From Woeseiaceae bacterium (lineage in GTDB: Bacteria > Pseudomonadota > Gammaproteobacteria > Steroidobacterales > Woeseiaceae): a DNA stretch of 64,000 nt. The number at the start of each line of letters is the position of its first letter. Within the stretch, counting starts at the first letter, position 1. The notes beneath the pieces were generated by a model, which was not told where the DNA came from, did no database searches, and saw only the letters and a list, made by a program, of their open reading frames with translations. The stretch lies in contig JAJFKP010000004.1 of assembly GCA_021773135.1 (NCBI GenBank), positions 165,656-229,655 on the forward strand, in the 5' to 3' direction. The position numbers and the translations under genes were made by a program. Of this stretch, positions 36,454-46,121 are shown piece after piece.

Positions 36454-36558
36454 GGGTGCAGGGTGCATCCATGTTTGGGAGAATGATCGGAACGCTTGAG
36501 GGAGAGTCGTACACAAATACTCTCGATAATGGTGTACACCCTCGAGCACCCTGCACCC
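36454..36558. repeat. Inverted GGGTGCA iterons, candidate replication origin or operator
   Basis: GGGTGCAGGGTGC (36454-36466) and its exact reverse complement GCACCCTGCACCC (36546-36558) flank a 79-bp spacer holding GTACAC/GTGTAC. They lie between the primase-helicase gene and the excisionase-like gene. P4-type elements carry iterated hexamer/heptamer origins bound by their primase-helicase, so an origin role is plausible but unproven. Confidence 0.45.
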
Positions 36559-36579
36559 TCAGGTTTTTCATTTCTGTTA

Positions 36580-38661
36580 TCAAACATCCCAGTCATCATC
36601 AACAATCTCATTACGATCCCTCACTGGCAGACCAGTAACAATCTTGGTGCCGCGCACCGTCTTTACGCCACATCCATATTGCTCTAGCTCTTCATATAGA
36701 CGGATGTTGCTAATAACCTCTTTGCTATTCGATTCTGCCCAGGCCTTGAAAATACGATAGAGCTCCGGCCGTGGCTTTTCGCCACAATCGAAGTCAATCT
36801 CCTGCAGAAATTGTGTAACTGTGTCTTGTTCGTCGCGATACTCATTGGTCGCACGCACGACCGCGTCAGGCGGATTTAGCCCCGAGACTTGCCACTCTAG
36901 GCATCCCTCAATGGCCCAGTTGAGAATGCCGCTCGCCTCCTCTAGTAGCGTCTCGTGATAGTTGGGTATGCAGTCATCGTCATGGATCTGCTCTGAAAAC
37001 GGCACTAGATGTAGGCGTCGCCAGATAGCGCAGTCATTTCCGGAAACGGCCGGCTTGTGATTGGTCGCTAGGATTAGTTTGAATGAGGGCACAAACTCAA
37101 ACGGTTCTTTATATAGGTGACGCGCTTCGACTGGATCGCTGCCGGTAACTTGTTTGACTAAGCTCTCTCCGAGCCTATGATTTCCTTCGGTTTCAGTAGT
37201 CGTTACTAGGCGTGCACCGACAAGTCTCGCCAGGCTGGGAGACGCGCCATTAGGCGATCGTTTTGAGTCACTAATAATTTCCGGTTGAACGTGGCGCGCG
37301 TAGTCGCCCAGAATCGCTCGTAGTATTAGCAAGAGCGTAGATTTACCATTTTTCCCACTACCATGAAATATGGTGAAAACTTGCTCGCTAGTGCGACCGG
37401 TAAGAACGTAACCACAGAGACGTTGAACATATGCGATCAAATCCTGCTCACCAGCAAATATTGTGTCGAGGAACGAACGGAATTTCGGACACTCAGCATC
37501 TTCATCAAATATGACCCCAGCTCGTTTAGTATGTAGTTGACTTAGGTCATGCTCTCGTAGAGAGCCCGTCCGGAGGTCAAGGATTCCATTCTTGAGTACT
37601 AGCAACATAGGGTAATTATTGAAGTCGGAAATCGAAACCGACATCGCGCCCGCGCTCTTCGCGAGTTCAAGGCTGTTGCAAAGCACGCTTTTGGAAAGCG
37701 ACCGATTTGCCCATTGCATAAGTTTCTTGGATGCAGTTTGTTCGAGAGCTTCTGCATCCTTTTTGAGGTCCGACGCGACCCTCATCATGTATCGGACGCA
37801 GAGCCCTTTCTTGTCCGGTACCCATATCCCACGATCTGGCACATACCATTCTTTTTGTTCCAATACGTAAATAGCGGCTCCCTCATGTCGCGTGGCGAAG
37901 CGACCTGCGTTACCAGTCTCTGTTAGCGAGTGCGATTTTGAATATCGTCTGATCGACCTAACAATCGCTTTTACTTCAATTCTTGGCAGCGGTGGTTGAC
38001 ACTCTGTTTTATTAATTGCCAATAGCTCAGCGAATACTTGCCGACTACTGAACCCGCGAGCACGAAACGAGCAACCGATGGTGAAGAGCCAGTCATTTCT
38101 ACTCCCTTCTGGAATAAATTCGTTATGTCGAGCTTCTTTGTCGCGCCGAACGCCGGCCACCGAGAGACGGCTAAGCAAAGCAGCAGGGATATCAGCGATG
38201 CTCGAATCGATATCACAAAGCCATTCATACTCGCCATTGCTTAGACGCGAAGGCGGCAGAACCACGTAACCATTTGTGCCGCGCGTATCGATTCCTTCGG
38301 CTAGAGCGGAGGCGGTGTTTCCCAGCGGTGCTGGGCAGCGAAACCAGTAGTGTTCACCACCCGAAGGGGTCCGAGCTCTCAAAGTCTTCGGCACTTTGGG
38401 AAGAAGTTGATTCCAGGCCGGGAAGCCGTCGACGTCTCCTTTTTTGTCAATATCAATAACGACATAATTTGGACCCGGTACAGCTGCGAGATTCGCGCCG
38501 GGTGCAGAGGCGAACATTCTCTTCAACTCGTTTGGTTCGTCCGTCGCGTCGTGAACACCTGACGAGCCCGCTATGGGAATTTTCGTATTGGCGCAGAGAG
38601 GAAAACAACGAACTCCTCTTTCGGCGAATTTAAGTGCCGTTCGTAGTACTCTCTTTTCCAT
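36580..38661 (-). CDS. P4/D5-type primase-helicase
   Basis: 693 aa. The N-terminal bifunctional primase-polymerase (prim-pol) domain has GVRCFPLCANTKIPI, VVIDIDKKGDVDGF and TPSGGEHYWF. A middle linker and the C-terminal SF3 helicase follow, with Walker A HGSGKNGKSTLLLILRAILG (~430) and ARLVTTTETEGNHRLGESLVKQVTGSDPV, FEFVPSFKLILATNHKP. It would replicate the excised island autonomously. Its ATG overlaps the stop of the AlpA-like gene (TAATG). Confidence 0.93.
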   Translation of the reverse strand: MEKRVLRTALKFAERGVRCFPLCANTKIPIAGSSGVHDATDEPNELKRMFASAPGANLAAVPGPNYVVIDIDKKGDVDGFPAWNQLLPKVPKTLRARTPSGGEHYWFRCPAPLGNTASALAEGIDTRGTNGYVVLPPSRLSNGEYEWLCDIDSSIADIPAALLSRLSVAGVRRDKEARHNEFIPEGSRNDWLFTIGCSFRARGFSSRQVFAELLAINKTECQPPLPRIEVKAIVRSIRRYSKSHSLTETGNAGRFATRHEGAAIYVLEQKEWYVPDRGIWVPDKKGLCVRYMMRVASDLKKDAEALEQTASKKLMQWANRSLSKSVLCNSLELAKSAGAMSVSISDFNNYPMLLVLKNGILDLRTGSLREHDLSQLHTKRAGVIFDEDAECPKFRSFLDTIFAGEQDLIAYVQRLCGYVLTGRTSEQVFTIFHGSGKNGKSTLLLILRAILGDYARHVQPEIISDSKRSPNGASPSLARLVGARLVTTTETEGNHRLGESLVKQVTGSDPVEARHLYKEPFEFVPSFKLILATNHKPAVSGNDCAIWRRLHLVPFSEQIHDDDCIPNYHETLLEEASGILNWAIEGCLEWQVSGLNPPDAVVRATNEYRDEQDTVTQFLQEIDFDCGEKPRPELYRIFKAWAESNSKEVISNIRLYEELEQYGCGVKTVRGTKIVTGLPVRDRNEIVDDDWDV

Positions 38662-38855
38662 TACGCCACTCCTGCTAGTTTCTTAGCAACGCGTAGACTG
38701 TGGCTATTGAATAAACGCATGGATCGATTGCCGATCTTCGCTTGGACGCAAGGAATATTGCCCCTGTCTGCGTGGTAGCGAACCCACTCCGCACTCCTGT
38801 TGCAATCATTAGCAACGTTTGTAACTGTCTTTGTTGATTTGGTCATGGCTGTCAC
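38661..38855 (-). CDS. AlpA-like small HTH protein
   Basis: 64 aa with a MerR/AlpA-like helix-turn-helix (VANDCNRSAEWVRYHADRGNIPCVQAKIGNRSMRLF), basic. Stop and primase start overlap (TAATG), so translation is coupled. Such proteins regulate island replication or integrase genes. An internal ATG at 38846 could also start it. Confidence 0.7.
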   Translation of the reverse strand: MTAMTKSTKTVTNVANDCNRSAEWVRYHADRGNIPCVQAKIGNRSMRLFNSHSLRVAKKLAGVA

Positions 38856-38937
38856 TCCAACGGTTTTGCCGGTCAGGTGTTGCTATGTTGCAGTTACCTG
38901 TATATCGTAAACAACATCGAAAAAACGAGTTTTTACG

Positions 38938-39459
38938 ATGACAGACTTGTGGGCATTTGCCACTTCGTTAGAAGATTTACCCGAGGCTTTACTGGTTCTT
39001 GCCAACGGGGAAAGACCTGATGTTCTGCTAAACGTCTCAGTGAATTTTCGATTCGACGATGAAGATAGGGAGAAGTACCAAAAAGCCGCTCGCCGAAGTA
39101 TTTTCCTTCTCATAAAAGGTGAAACGTCTAAAGTAGGAAAAGCCGCGGTAAAACAATTGCAGGATGGCGAAGTCTCATGGACATCGCATTACGAGTGGAG
39201 TGATGGACTCCAGGTCAATTTGGACGGGCTGTTAGAGCCCACGAATTTTGAAATGAGTGTTGCCTACGCAACAGCGCGCCTCGCAGATTTGTGTGCGCGG
39301 GACAAAATAGTGCTTTTCAGATGCGATGGCTGTGAAAAATTCGCGAAAAAAGACAAACGCGGCAGCGGAAACCGAAACAACAAAAACTGGTGTTCAACGC
39401 GCTGCAGAAACAGAAGCGCGCAAAAACAGAAACGACAGCGAGATAAAGCATCGACATAG
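38938..39459 (+). CDS. Unknown protein with C-terminal CGNR-like zinc finger
   Basis: 173 aa, divergent from the AlpA-like gene. The N-terminal ~125 residues are of unknown fold. The C-terminus carries C-x2-C ... W-C-x3-C (CDGCEKFAKKDKRGSGNRNNKNWCSTRCRNRSAQKQ), similar to the CGNR zinc fingers of DNA-binding proteins but with CRNR instead of CGNR. Probably a DNA-binding regulator of the island. The low-GC, A-rich 3' end differs from host genes. Confidence 0.65.
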   Translation: MTDLWAFATSLEDLPEALLVLANGERPDVLLNVSVNFRFDDEDREKYQKAARRSIFLLIKGETSKVGKAAVKQLQDGEVSWTSHYEWSDGLQVNLDGLLEPTNFEMSVAYATARLADLCARDKIVLFRCDGCEKFAKKDKRGSGNRNNKNWCSTRCRNRSAQKQKRQRDKAST

Positions 39460-40163
39460 TAAAGTCTGTAGGTCGATTTTTGACAGCAAAAAAAAAATCG
39501 CAATGTCAGATTGATGCGTATGGTACCGATTAGGAATCGGCCAAGGGGCGACCTATCCGAGGTCGACAACCCGAACGGGATGAGACTCTTTCGGTATTAG
39601 AATTCGAATAATTGCGATGAGTGCTTCGCGCGTAGGTTATTCGCTTTTTATCTACTTACGAATACCTTAGATTGGCGGCGGCTTCGATGGCAACAAATGG
39701 CGTCAAATGGCATCAAAGTGGTCCGAATTTGCGCTCAAGTGCATTAGGATGGTCGGGCGGTGTCCACAATTACTCCAAATTGCCGCGATGTGTACGAAGT
39801 ATCCGAGAAAATTGGTAAAACGTGATGTTGGGGCGTGAAACGGTAAACGGATTCAAAATCCGCGCGTCGTTAGGCATAAAGGGGCAGTAGTACAAGTAGA
39901 ATCAGGCAATTACGCTACTTTCGGAGTCGCCAAATGGCGCAATGCGGGACAATTGCGGGAACTACAAATTGTCCGAGTATGAATCCGGTGCATTATGGCA
40001 TCAGAATCAATAAGTCCGCGAAAACGCAGTTGGACTTGGGGTCGGAGACGACAGGAACTCAATGGAGATGCCACGAATTCGGTTTTGTTCGAAGCCTTTT
40101 GACGAAAGAGGTTAGAAGGCCCAGATACTTTCACTTAGATGATCGCGAGGATCATATTTAGAA
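39460..40163. other. 704-bp region without a convincing gene
   Basis: Only short frames of unlikely composition. It contains three AATGGC-type direct repeats near 39690-39720. At 39846-39878 there is a tRNA-like anticodon-arm fragment, GGATTCAAAATCCGCGCG, similar to the tRNA-Phe att core (GACTGAAAATCCGCGTG) but also to tRNA-Leu(CAA). It is a possible old recombination scar. The promoter of the giant helicase gene must lie towards the right end. Confidence 0.5.
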
Positions 40164-43100
40164 ATGGCGAGTGATTGGGAACTTGGAAGCGCAGTCCTCG
40201 ATGAGCTTGACCAAACACCTGGTCAATCTTTGCAGGAACTGGCGGACGCCATTGGTGCGCTCGAACCCGATGTTGCAAGAATCGTCCATGGACCGTTGAG
40301 CGGCAAAGTTCGATGTGACAGCAGCGGATCGTGGTATGTCGGCGGTGGAAGCGAAACTCCAACGTCAAGTGATCTACATCCTCAAGATGAAGAAATTGAC
40401 GCGACCGATCCGACCAGTAGCGCATCCCAGGCCCCAAATAGTGATCAAAACGAGTCCACCAGCTCGATCATCTCTACCGCACTAAATAATCTACGTAAGC
40501 GACTCCTTGATCTCACAGGCCGCAACAGACTTCTCAATTACACACATCCAAAGGGGTGTATTCGCGTAATTGACGAATTGCCGGATCAACTCAAAGCCCG
40601 GCTAATGGATGACGAGCAGGACATGAGTTTCCTACCTGTTCCGGAACCGACATTGGATGAGCTAATTGCCGCCGGTTACTTGGAACTTGACCAAGACACA
40701 AGAAAAGTGAATCGATTGCGATCAGACCCGACAGCCCGAGAATGGGCCCAACATGTAGGACTCAGTACTGACTATGAAGTGCCGGATCTGAATTTATTCT
40801 CTTCCACCGAGGATAAACATTCAGATGCTGCAATTCAGACATTGATGTTTCCGACTGAGCTAGAGACTCGGCTACGCAGCATGCGCCAAAAAGCCAATCT
40901 CGCAATGCAGGAAACAGGCGCAAACATCCTCTATTTGGCAATGGGCTTTCTCGAATGGCGGGAGAATAAGGACATTGAAAAACCCCGCTTGGCCCCGCTT
41001 TATCTCATTCCTACTATACTGGAGCGCGGAAAGCTCAACAAAAAGACCAACACCTATGAGTATCGCCTGTCGTATTCAGATGAAGATGTCCTGACCAATA
41101 TTTCTCTGCGAGAGAAGTTGCGCAATGACTTTGGAGTAGCGCTACCCGAATTGGCAGAGACGGACACGCCTGAGGGCTATTTCGAAAAGGTGTCGGATAG
41201 TTTGGCAGCAAGCAAGCCCGATTGGAAAGTAAGGCGCTGCGTGACATTGGCGCACCTGAATTTTTCCAAGCAGCTTATGTATCTTGACTTAGACCCGGAG
41301 CGGTGGCTCGGTGACGCAAGCATCCTTGATCACCCACTTGTGGCGCGTTGCCTGGTAGGCAATGCCGGTGGTGCAGAAGCAACCACTGGTGGAGGGTCGG
41401 TCGGATTCGGAGAGGAACACGACATTGACGATGTCCCAGACATCCATGATATGTACCCGATCATTGACGACGCTGACAGCTCACAACACAGTGCCCTCAT
41501 TGACGTAATTAACGGCAAAGACTTGGTAATAGAAGGCCCACCTGGGACAGGCAAGTCGCAAACGATTACGAATCTCATTGCCGCAGCGATTGCGCAAAAC
41601 AAGAGAGTCTTGTTCGTCGCTGAAAAAGCAGCTGCACTCGAGGTGGTTAAGCACCGCCTAGATTTGGCAGGCCTCGGCGACTTCTGTCTAGAACTTCACA
41701 GCCATCGTAGCCAGAAGCGAAGAGTTCTGGATAATATCGCTCGACGAATTAAGAACGGCAAAAAATATCGAAAACCAGAAGAGATCAATATTGATATACA
41801 GCAATATGAAGCACTGAAGGCTCGACTAGGTATACACGCACGGAAAGTTAATCGGCAATGGAAGAAAACAGGGTTTTCGATTCACGAGATTCTTGCAGCT
41901 GCGACTCGATACCGAGAGGCGCTGGCGATCTCACCGACGTTGGTGCGACCGGAAAACATTGACGGAGACAACTTTACGCCTGCAGCACGGCAATCAATCC
42001 TCAGCAGCGCGAAAACCCTTGCTACCGTCTTTGATGGCGTCCTACATCAAGCGCAAATCGAGGAATCTATAACCGCCCACCCATGGTTTGGTATTGGCAA
42101 GCCTACGCTGCAGGCGTACGAACAAGACGAGGTCGTTCAGAGGCTCGGTAACTGGCAGGTGACGCTCCGAAAACTGATACTAACCTGCGAAGACTTTTCG
42201 GCGGCAATGGGTGGGAGCAGCGCCGAAATGCCCGACTCACGGGATGGCATTATCGAGTTCGCATCAGCGTTATCTAAAATCCCAGAAAGCGACAATACTG
42301 AGCCCCTGTTTGCGATTCCCAAGATCATTGGCGCCAAAACGAAGTGGTACAGAAATGCGTTGGACGTATACAAGGCCATTCAAAACTACTTCGGTGATCT
42401 ATCGCAATACATCCGTCAATCCGCACTTGATGGAGAGAGTGATCGCGCGGAACTGCTGACTCTTTCAACTTGGTTTCTCAAGAATGTCTCGCCGGACACG
42501 ACACTTAACCAGCTGCAAGAGGCACCCAATCTGGCCGAAACCGTAGCGACGACCGTTGAATCTCTGCAACAACCAATAAGTGCGGCCCACGAACAATTGG
42601 GGTCTCGTGCGAGCGAGTTACTTACGCTCTCTGTTTCAGGCCTAAAAGAGTTCGCGGATATCGTTGCGCTTGTGTCGGCGTTGCCGGTTGAGTCCTGGGA
42701 TGACCGCAGCGATGTTTTTGACGAGGAATCACTTGATCAGTTACTTCCGAAGTTGGCAACGGAAAAAGACCAGCTACAAAAGACACGTGATGATCTCGGA
42801 AGAACATTCAACATGACTCGAGTGCCAGACCTCGAGAGGCTTCGAGCGATAGACGGTCAACAGCTTGATGATAGTTTCTTCCGCTGGCTCAAGCCTGAAT
42901 GGCGGCAAGCGAAAAAGGAATTGAAGTCACTTAAGGCAACCAAGTCAACGAGATACGCTGATCTCACGGAATCGCTGGCCGAATTGGTCCTCTACCGTGA
43001 GTCCTTGGATAGTTTTGAATCAAATACTGAGTACTCCAACAAGCTTGGGGCTTACTTTGAAGGCATGCAAACAGAAAGCGACAAACTCATCGGTTTACGC

Positions 43101-45941
43101 GCTTGGTATAAAGAAATTCGTGGGAAATTCGGTATCGGTTTTGGGCTGAACGTGGCCGTTGGCGATGCTGTTATTGCTATGCCATCGCAATTTGCGCGAG
43201 CAATACGTTCACTTTCTAACCGTGGGCTGAAGGGGCAGGTCGAGCAAGTTGAGAAGAATGTTGCCGTGCTGGCCACGATCTTTCCCAACGACCTCGGTTT
43301 GAAAGACGAACGTCAGATATTGATAGGGCCTACTGCCGCAATCGAAATCGTCGCACAGCGATTGCGGACATCGCTGAGTTCGTTTGTTGGAGCATTTGAG
43401 AACGGCGACAACAAAATGTTGGAGTGTTCCCAAGTACTGCGCCGATTGGGAAAGCTCGAAGCACTCATTCAACGGTGGCAAGAACTTGATCTATGTCGAA
43501 GCGTATTTAGCAACAAGGTAGAACTTAGTGTTGGAGTAGGGAACGCTAGCAATTCAACTTTCCGTACATTGGAGAAGCTCGCTGACATCGCTATGGTGCT
43601 CAGCGATGAACTTGTGCCGGAGCTAGTACGTGAAAAAGTGCGACGAGAGGCAACGAAAACCACTCTCGACCTAATTAGCATGCGAAATCGATTGATCTTG
43701 GAAGCTCTAGTCGAGGAGGCTGACCAGTACAAACTGTTCGCCGAGCATGTTGGGTTAAATCAAGAGGAATGGATCAGGACATGTGGTGCGAGTATGCCTC
43801 AGCTCGCAGAGCGGAATGAAAGAGCGATCCAAAACGCGGATTGGCTGGGAAATTGGCTTGAGTACCTTCGTGCACGTTACCAAGTGCAACAGTCTGGATT
43901 GGGAAGAGTCGCTGAGGCGCTTGAGCGCGGAGATATTCTCGTCGATCAAGTCGACAGCGCGGTCAAATTGGGCTTCTCAGATTGTTTGGCCCGACAAATT
44001 CTGCAGGCGGAACCCGATTTGGCAACTTTTTCGGGTCTTGCGCAGAAAAGCCTGCAAGACCAGTTCAAGGAGGTCGATCAGAAGCTGAAAGGTCTGCAGA
44101 GAGACCTGGTGGCCTGGAAGGCATCTCGTACAAGTGTACCCAGTGGAGTTTCTTCTGGGCGTGTTAGCTCGTGGACAGAGGGTGCGTTGCTTAGGCGCGA
44201 GATCGAGAAGAAGCGGGCGCACATTCCGTTACGCCAACTAGTTGTTCGAGCAGGTGCAGCACTATCAGCGCTGAAACCTTGCTTCATGATGGGACCTATG
44301 TCGGTTGCGCAGTATCTAAAACCGGGATATATGAAGTTCGATCTGGTGGTCATGGACGAGGCGTCCCAAATCAAGCCTGAGGACGCGCTTGGTGCCGTCG
44401 CCCGAGGGAGCCAGCTAGTCGTAGTGGGCGACCCCAAACAGCTGCCGCCGACGAGCTTCTTCGACAAGCTCATAGACGAGGAGGATATTGACCCGACTTC
44501 TGGAGAGGAGTCGGAGAGTATCTTGGATGCGTCTCTCGCGACATTCCCCGCTCGACGTCTCAGATGGCATTACAGATCGCAGCACGAGAATTTGATCGCA
44601 TTTTCGAACGCGTTTTTCTATGACAGCGATCTAGTCATATTTCCGTCACCGCACAATACGGCCTCTAACTTCGGAGTCAAGTTTACGAAGGTCAAACGCG
44701 GTCGTTTCATTAATCAACAGAACGTCGAAGAAGCAACTCTAATCGCAAAAGCGGTTCGGAGGCATGTGCTTTTGCACTTCGACGAGTCAATTGGTGTTGT
44801 TGCAATGAGCGCAAAGCAAAGCGAGCAAATTGAGTTCGCCATTGAGACCGAGGCAAAGAGTGACGAGGAATTCCGAGACGCGCTAGATCAATTAGAAGGG
44901 GCTGACGAACCATTATTCGTAAAGAACCTTGAGAATGTCCAAGGTGACGAACGTGATGTTATCTATATTTCGATGACCTACGGGCCAGCTGAAGTTGGCG
45001 GACGCACGGCGCAGCGATTTGGGCCGATTAACACCGTACACGGCTGGCGACGGTTGAACGTCCTGTTTACGCGTTCGAAGAGGCGTATGCACGTTTTCTC
45101 GTCGATGAGTTCAGAAGATATTGTGATAGCGGAAACATCGAGCCGTGGTGTAAAGGCGCTCAAACACTTTCTGGATTTTGCAGAGCGAGGTCATCTTGCC
45201 GTAACCGAGGAGCACACAGGTCGTGGACCTGACAGTGACTTCGAGGTGGCGGTGGCTGCCGCGTTGGCGAATCATGGTTTCGAGTGTGTTCCGCAAGTTG
45301 GGGTGGCTGGGTTCTTCCTAGATATCGCCGTCAAAGACCCCGGCAATCCAGGCCGATACCTAATGGCGGTGGAATGTGACGGTGCCACATATCATTCAGC
45401 CAAATCAGCGAGAGATCGAGATCGACTTCGACAGGAGATCCTAGAGAGACTTGGTTGGCGCGTTAGGCGCATATGGTCTACAGACTGGTTCAATAATCCG
45501 CAGGCGCAGTTGGTCCCAATTATCGAAGAACTAAATCAACTCAAGACACCAATTCCGGTTGGAGGCATTGAGCCGGAAGAAGAGATGGACGAGGCGGTGG
45601 AAATTGCTGCCGTTGCCAATGAATTAGCGGAGGAAGACGAATTCGTAGCCACATTCGTACAAGAGCAGGTAGATCTTCGGGCCAAACTGGCGCGATACCA
45701 GGCCGAAGTTATTTCCGAGCAAGAACCCGACGTAGACCCAGAGAAGAGGCTCTTGCGGCCCGCAATGCTAGAAGCGCTCCTAGAATATGAGCCGATTAGT
45801 GTTTGGGAGTTTCAGGAGGAAATACCGCCTTTTCTTCGAAATGCGACCGACGCCCGAGACGGCAAGTTTCTGGCAAATGTGCTGGACATAATTCGTGATT
45901 CTCAACAAGCAGATGAAGAAGAATTTGGAAATTTGGGATAA
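40164..45941 (+). CDS. Giant DUF4011 / SF1 helicase / PD-(D/E)XK-type nuclease protein (Hhe-like)
   Basis: 1925 aa. In order: a ~75-residue winged-helix-like start; a DUF4011 region from ~105 (LRKRLLDLTGRNRLLNYTHP); an SF1 helicase with Walker A EGPPGTGKSQTITNL (~456), Walker B VVMDEASQI (~1395), GDPKQLPPTSFF, WHYRSQHENLIAFSN, and motif VI RRLNVLFTRSKRRM (~1630); a ~900-residue helical insertion between motifs I and II; and a Vsr/MTES_1575-like nuclease (~1695-1800) with AVECDGATYHSAKSARDRDRLRQ and LGWRVRRIWSTDW. A C-terminal domain follows. The same architecture is known as the single-gene antiphage system Hhe. It probably senses and degrades invading DNA. Confidence 0.9.
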   Translation: MASDWELGSAVLDELDQTPGQSLQELADAIGALEPDVARIVHGPLSGKVRCDSSGSWYVGGGSETPTSSDLHPQDEEIDATDPTSSASQAPNSDQNESTSSIISTALNNLRKRLLDLTGRNRLLNYTHPKGCIRVIDELPDQLKARLMDDEQDMSFLPVPEPTLDELIAAGYLELDQDTRKVNRLRSDPTAREWAQHVGLSTDYEVPDLNLFSSTEDKHSDAAIQTLMFPTELETRLRSMRQKANLAMQETGANILYLAMGFLEWRENKDIEKPRLAPLYLIPTILERGKLNKKTNTYEYRLSYSDEDVLTNISLREKLRNDFGVALPELAETDTPEGYFEKVSDSLAASKPDWKVRRCVTLAHLNFSKQLMYLDLDPERWLGDASILDHPLVARCLVGNAGGAEATTGGGSVGFGEEHDIDDVPDIHDMYPIIDDADSSQHSALIDVINGKDLVIEGPPGTGKSQTITNLIAAAIAQNKRVLFVAEKAAALEVVKHRLDLAGLGDFCLELHSHRSQKRRVLDNIARRIKNGKKYRKPEEINIDIQQYEALKARLGIHARKVNRQWKKTGFSIHEILAAATRYREALAISPTLVRPENIDGDNFTPAARQSILSSAKTLATVFDGVLHQAQIEESITAHPWFGIGKPTLQAYEQDEVVQRLGNWQVTLRKLILTCEDFSAAMGGSSAEMPDSRDGIIEFASALSKIPESDNTEPLFAIPKIIGAKTKWYRNALDVYKAIQNYFGDLSQYIRQSALDGESDRAELLTLSTWFLKNVSPDTTLNQLQEAPNLAETVATTVESLQQPISAAHEQLGSRASELLTLSVSGLKEFADIVALVSALPVESWDDRSDVFDEESLDQLLPKLATEKDQLQKTRDDLGRTFNMTRVPDLERLRAIDGQQLDDSFFRWLKPEWRQAKKELKSLKATKSTRYADLTESLAELVLYRESLDSFESNTEYSNKLGAYFEGMQTESDKLIGLRAWYKEIRGKFGIGFGLNVAVGDAVIAMPSQFARAIRSLSNRGLKGQVEQVEKNVAVLATIFPNDLGLKDERQILIGPTAAIEIVAQRLRTSLSSFVGAFENGDNKMLECSQVLRRLGKLEALIQRWQELDLCRSVFSNKVELSVGVGNASNSTFRTLEKLADIAMVLSDELVPELVREKVRREATKTTLDLISMRNRLILEALVEEADQYKLFAEHVGLNQEEWIRTCGASMPQLAERNERAIQNADWLGNWLEYLRARYQVQQSGLGRVAEALERGDILVDQVDSAVKLGFSDCLARQILQAEPDLATFSGLAQKSLQDQFKEVDQKLKGLQRDLVAWKASRTSVPSGVSSGRVSSWTEGALLRREIEKKRAHIPLRQLVVRAGAALSALKPCFMMGPMSVAQYLKPGYMKFDLVVMDEASQIKPEDALGAVARGSQLVVVGDPKQLPPTSFFDKLIDEEDIDPTSGEESESILDASLATFPARRLRWHYRSQHENLIAFSNAFFYDSDLVIFPSPHNTASNFGVKFTKVKRGRFINQQNVEEATLIAKAVRRHVLLHFDESIGVVAMSAKQSEQIEFAIETEAKSDEEFRDALDQLEGADEPLFVKNLENVQGDERDVIYISMTYGPAEVGGRTAQRFGPINTVHGWRRLNVLFTRSKRRMHVFSSMSSEDIVIAETSSRGVKALKHFLDFAERGHLAVTEEHTGRGPDSDFEVAVAAALANHGFECVPQVGVAGFFLDIAVKDPGNPGRYLMAVECDGATYHSAKSARDRDRLRQEILERLGWRVRRIWSTDWFNNPQAQLVPIIEELNQLKTPIPVGGIEPEEEMDEAVEIAAVANELAEEDEFVATFVQEQVDLRAKLARYQAEVISEQEPDVDPEKRLLRPAMLEALLEYEPISVWEFQEEIPPFLRNATDARDGKFLANVLDIIRDSQQADEEEFGNLG

Positions 45942-46084
45942 CAGACCAGCGGTTGGTGACCTTGCCTTCTAAATACTTGAGTGGGGTCTGATCATGCATA
46001 TGCCGGCGTTGAGATTGTTGGCGTGATTATCAATACGCGCCCGAGTAAGCGCCGTTTTACGTGCGAGTGGACGTTCGTGGCGAG

Positions 46085-46090
46085 TATAAT
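46085..46090 (+). promoter_or_regulatory. Candidate -10 box of the TIR-like gene
   Basis: A perfect TATAAT 32 bases before the ATG at 46122. No convincing -35 box at 16-18 bp, so either activator-dependent or chance. Confidence 0.35.
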
Positions 46091-46121
46091 TTTGGCAGAT
46101 GATCGCTCGAGACCTTAGAAC

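Noticed and set aside
39934..40161. 75-codon frame before the DUF4011 gene
   Set aside because: No ribosome-binding site, no domain, composition unlike its neighbours; treated as non-coding.
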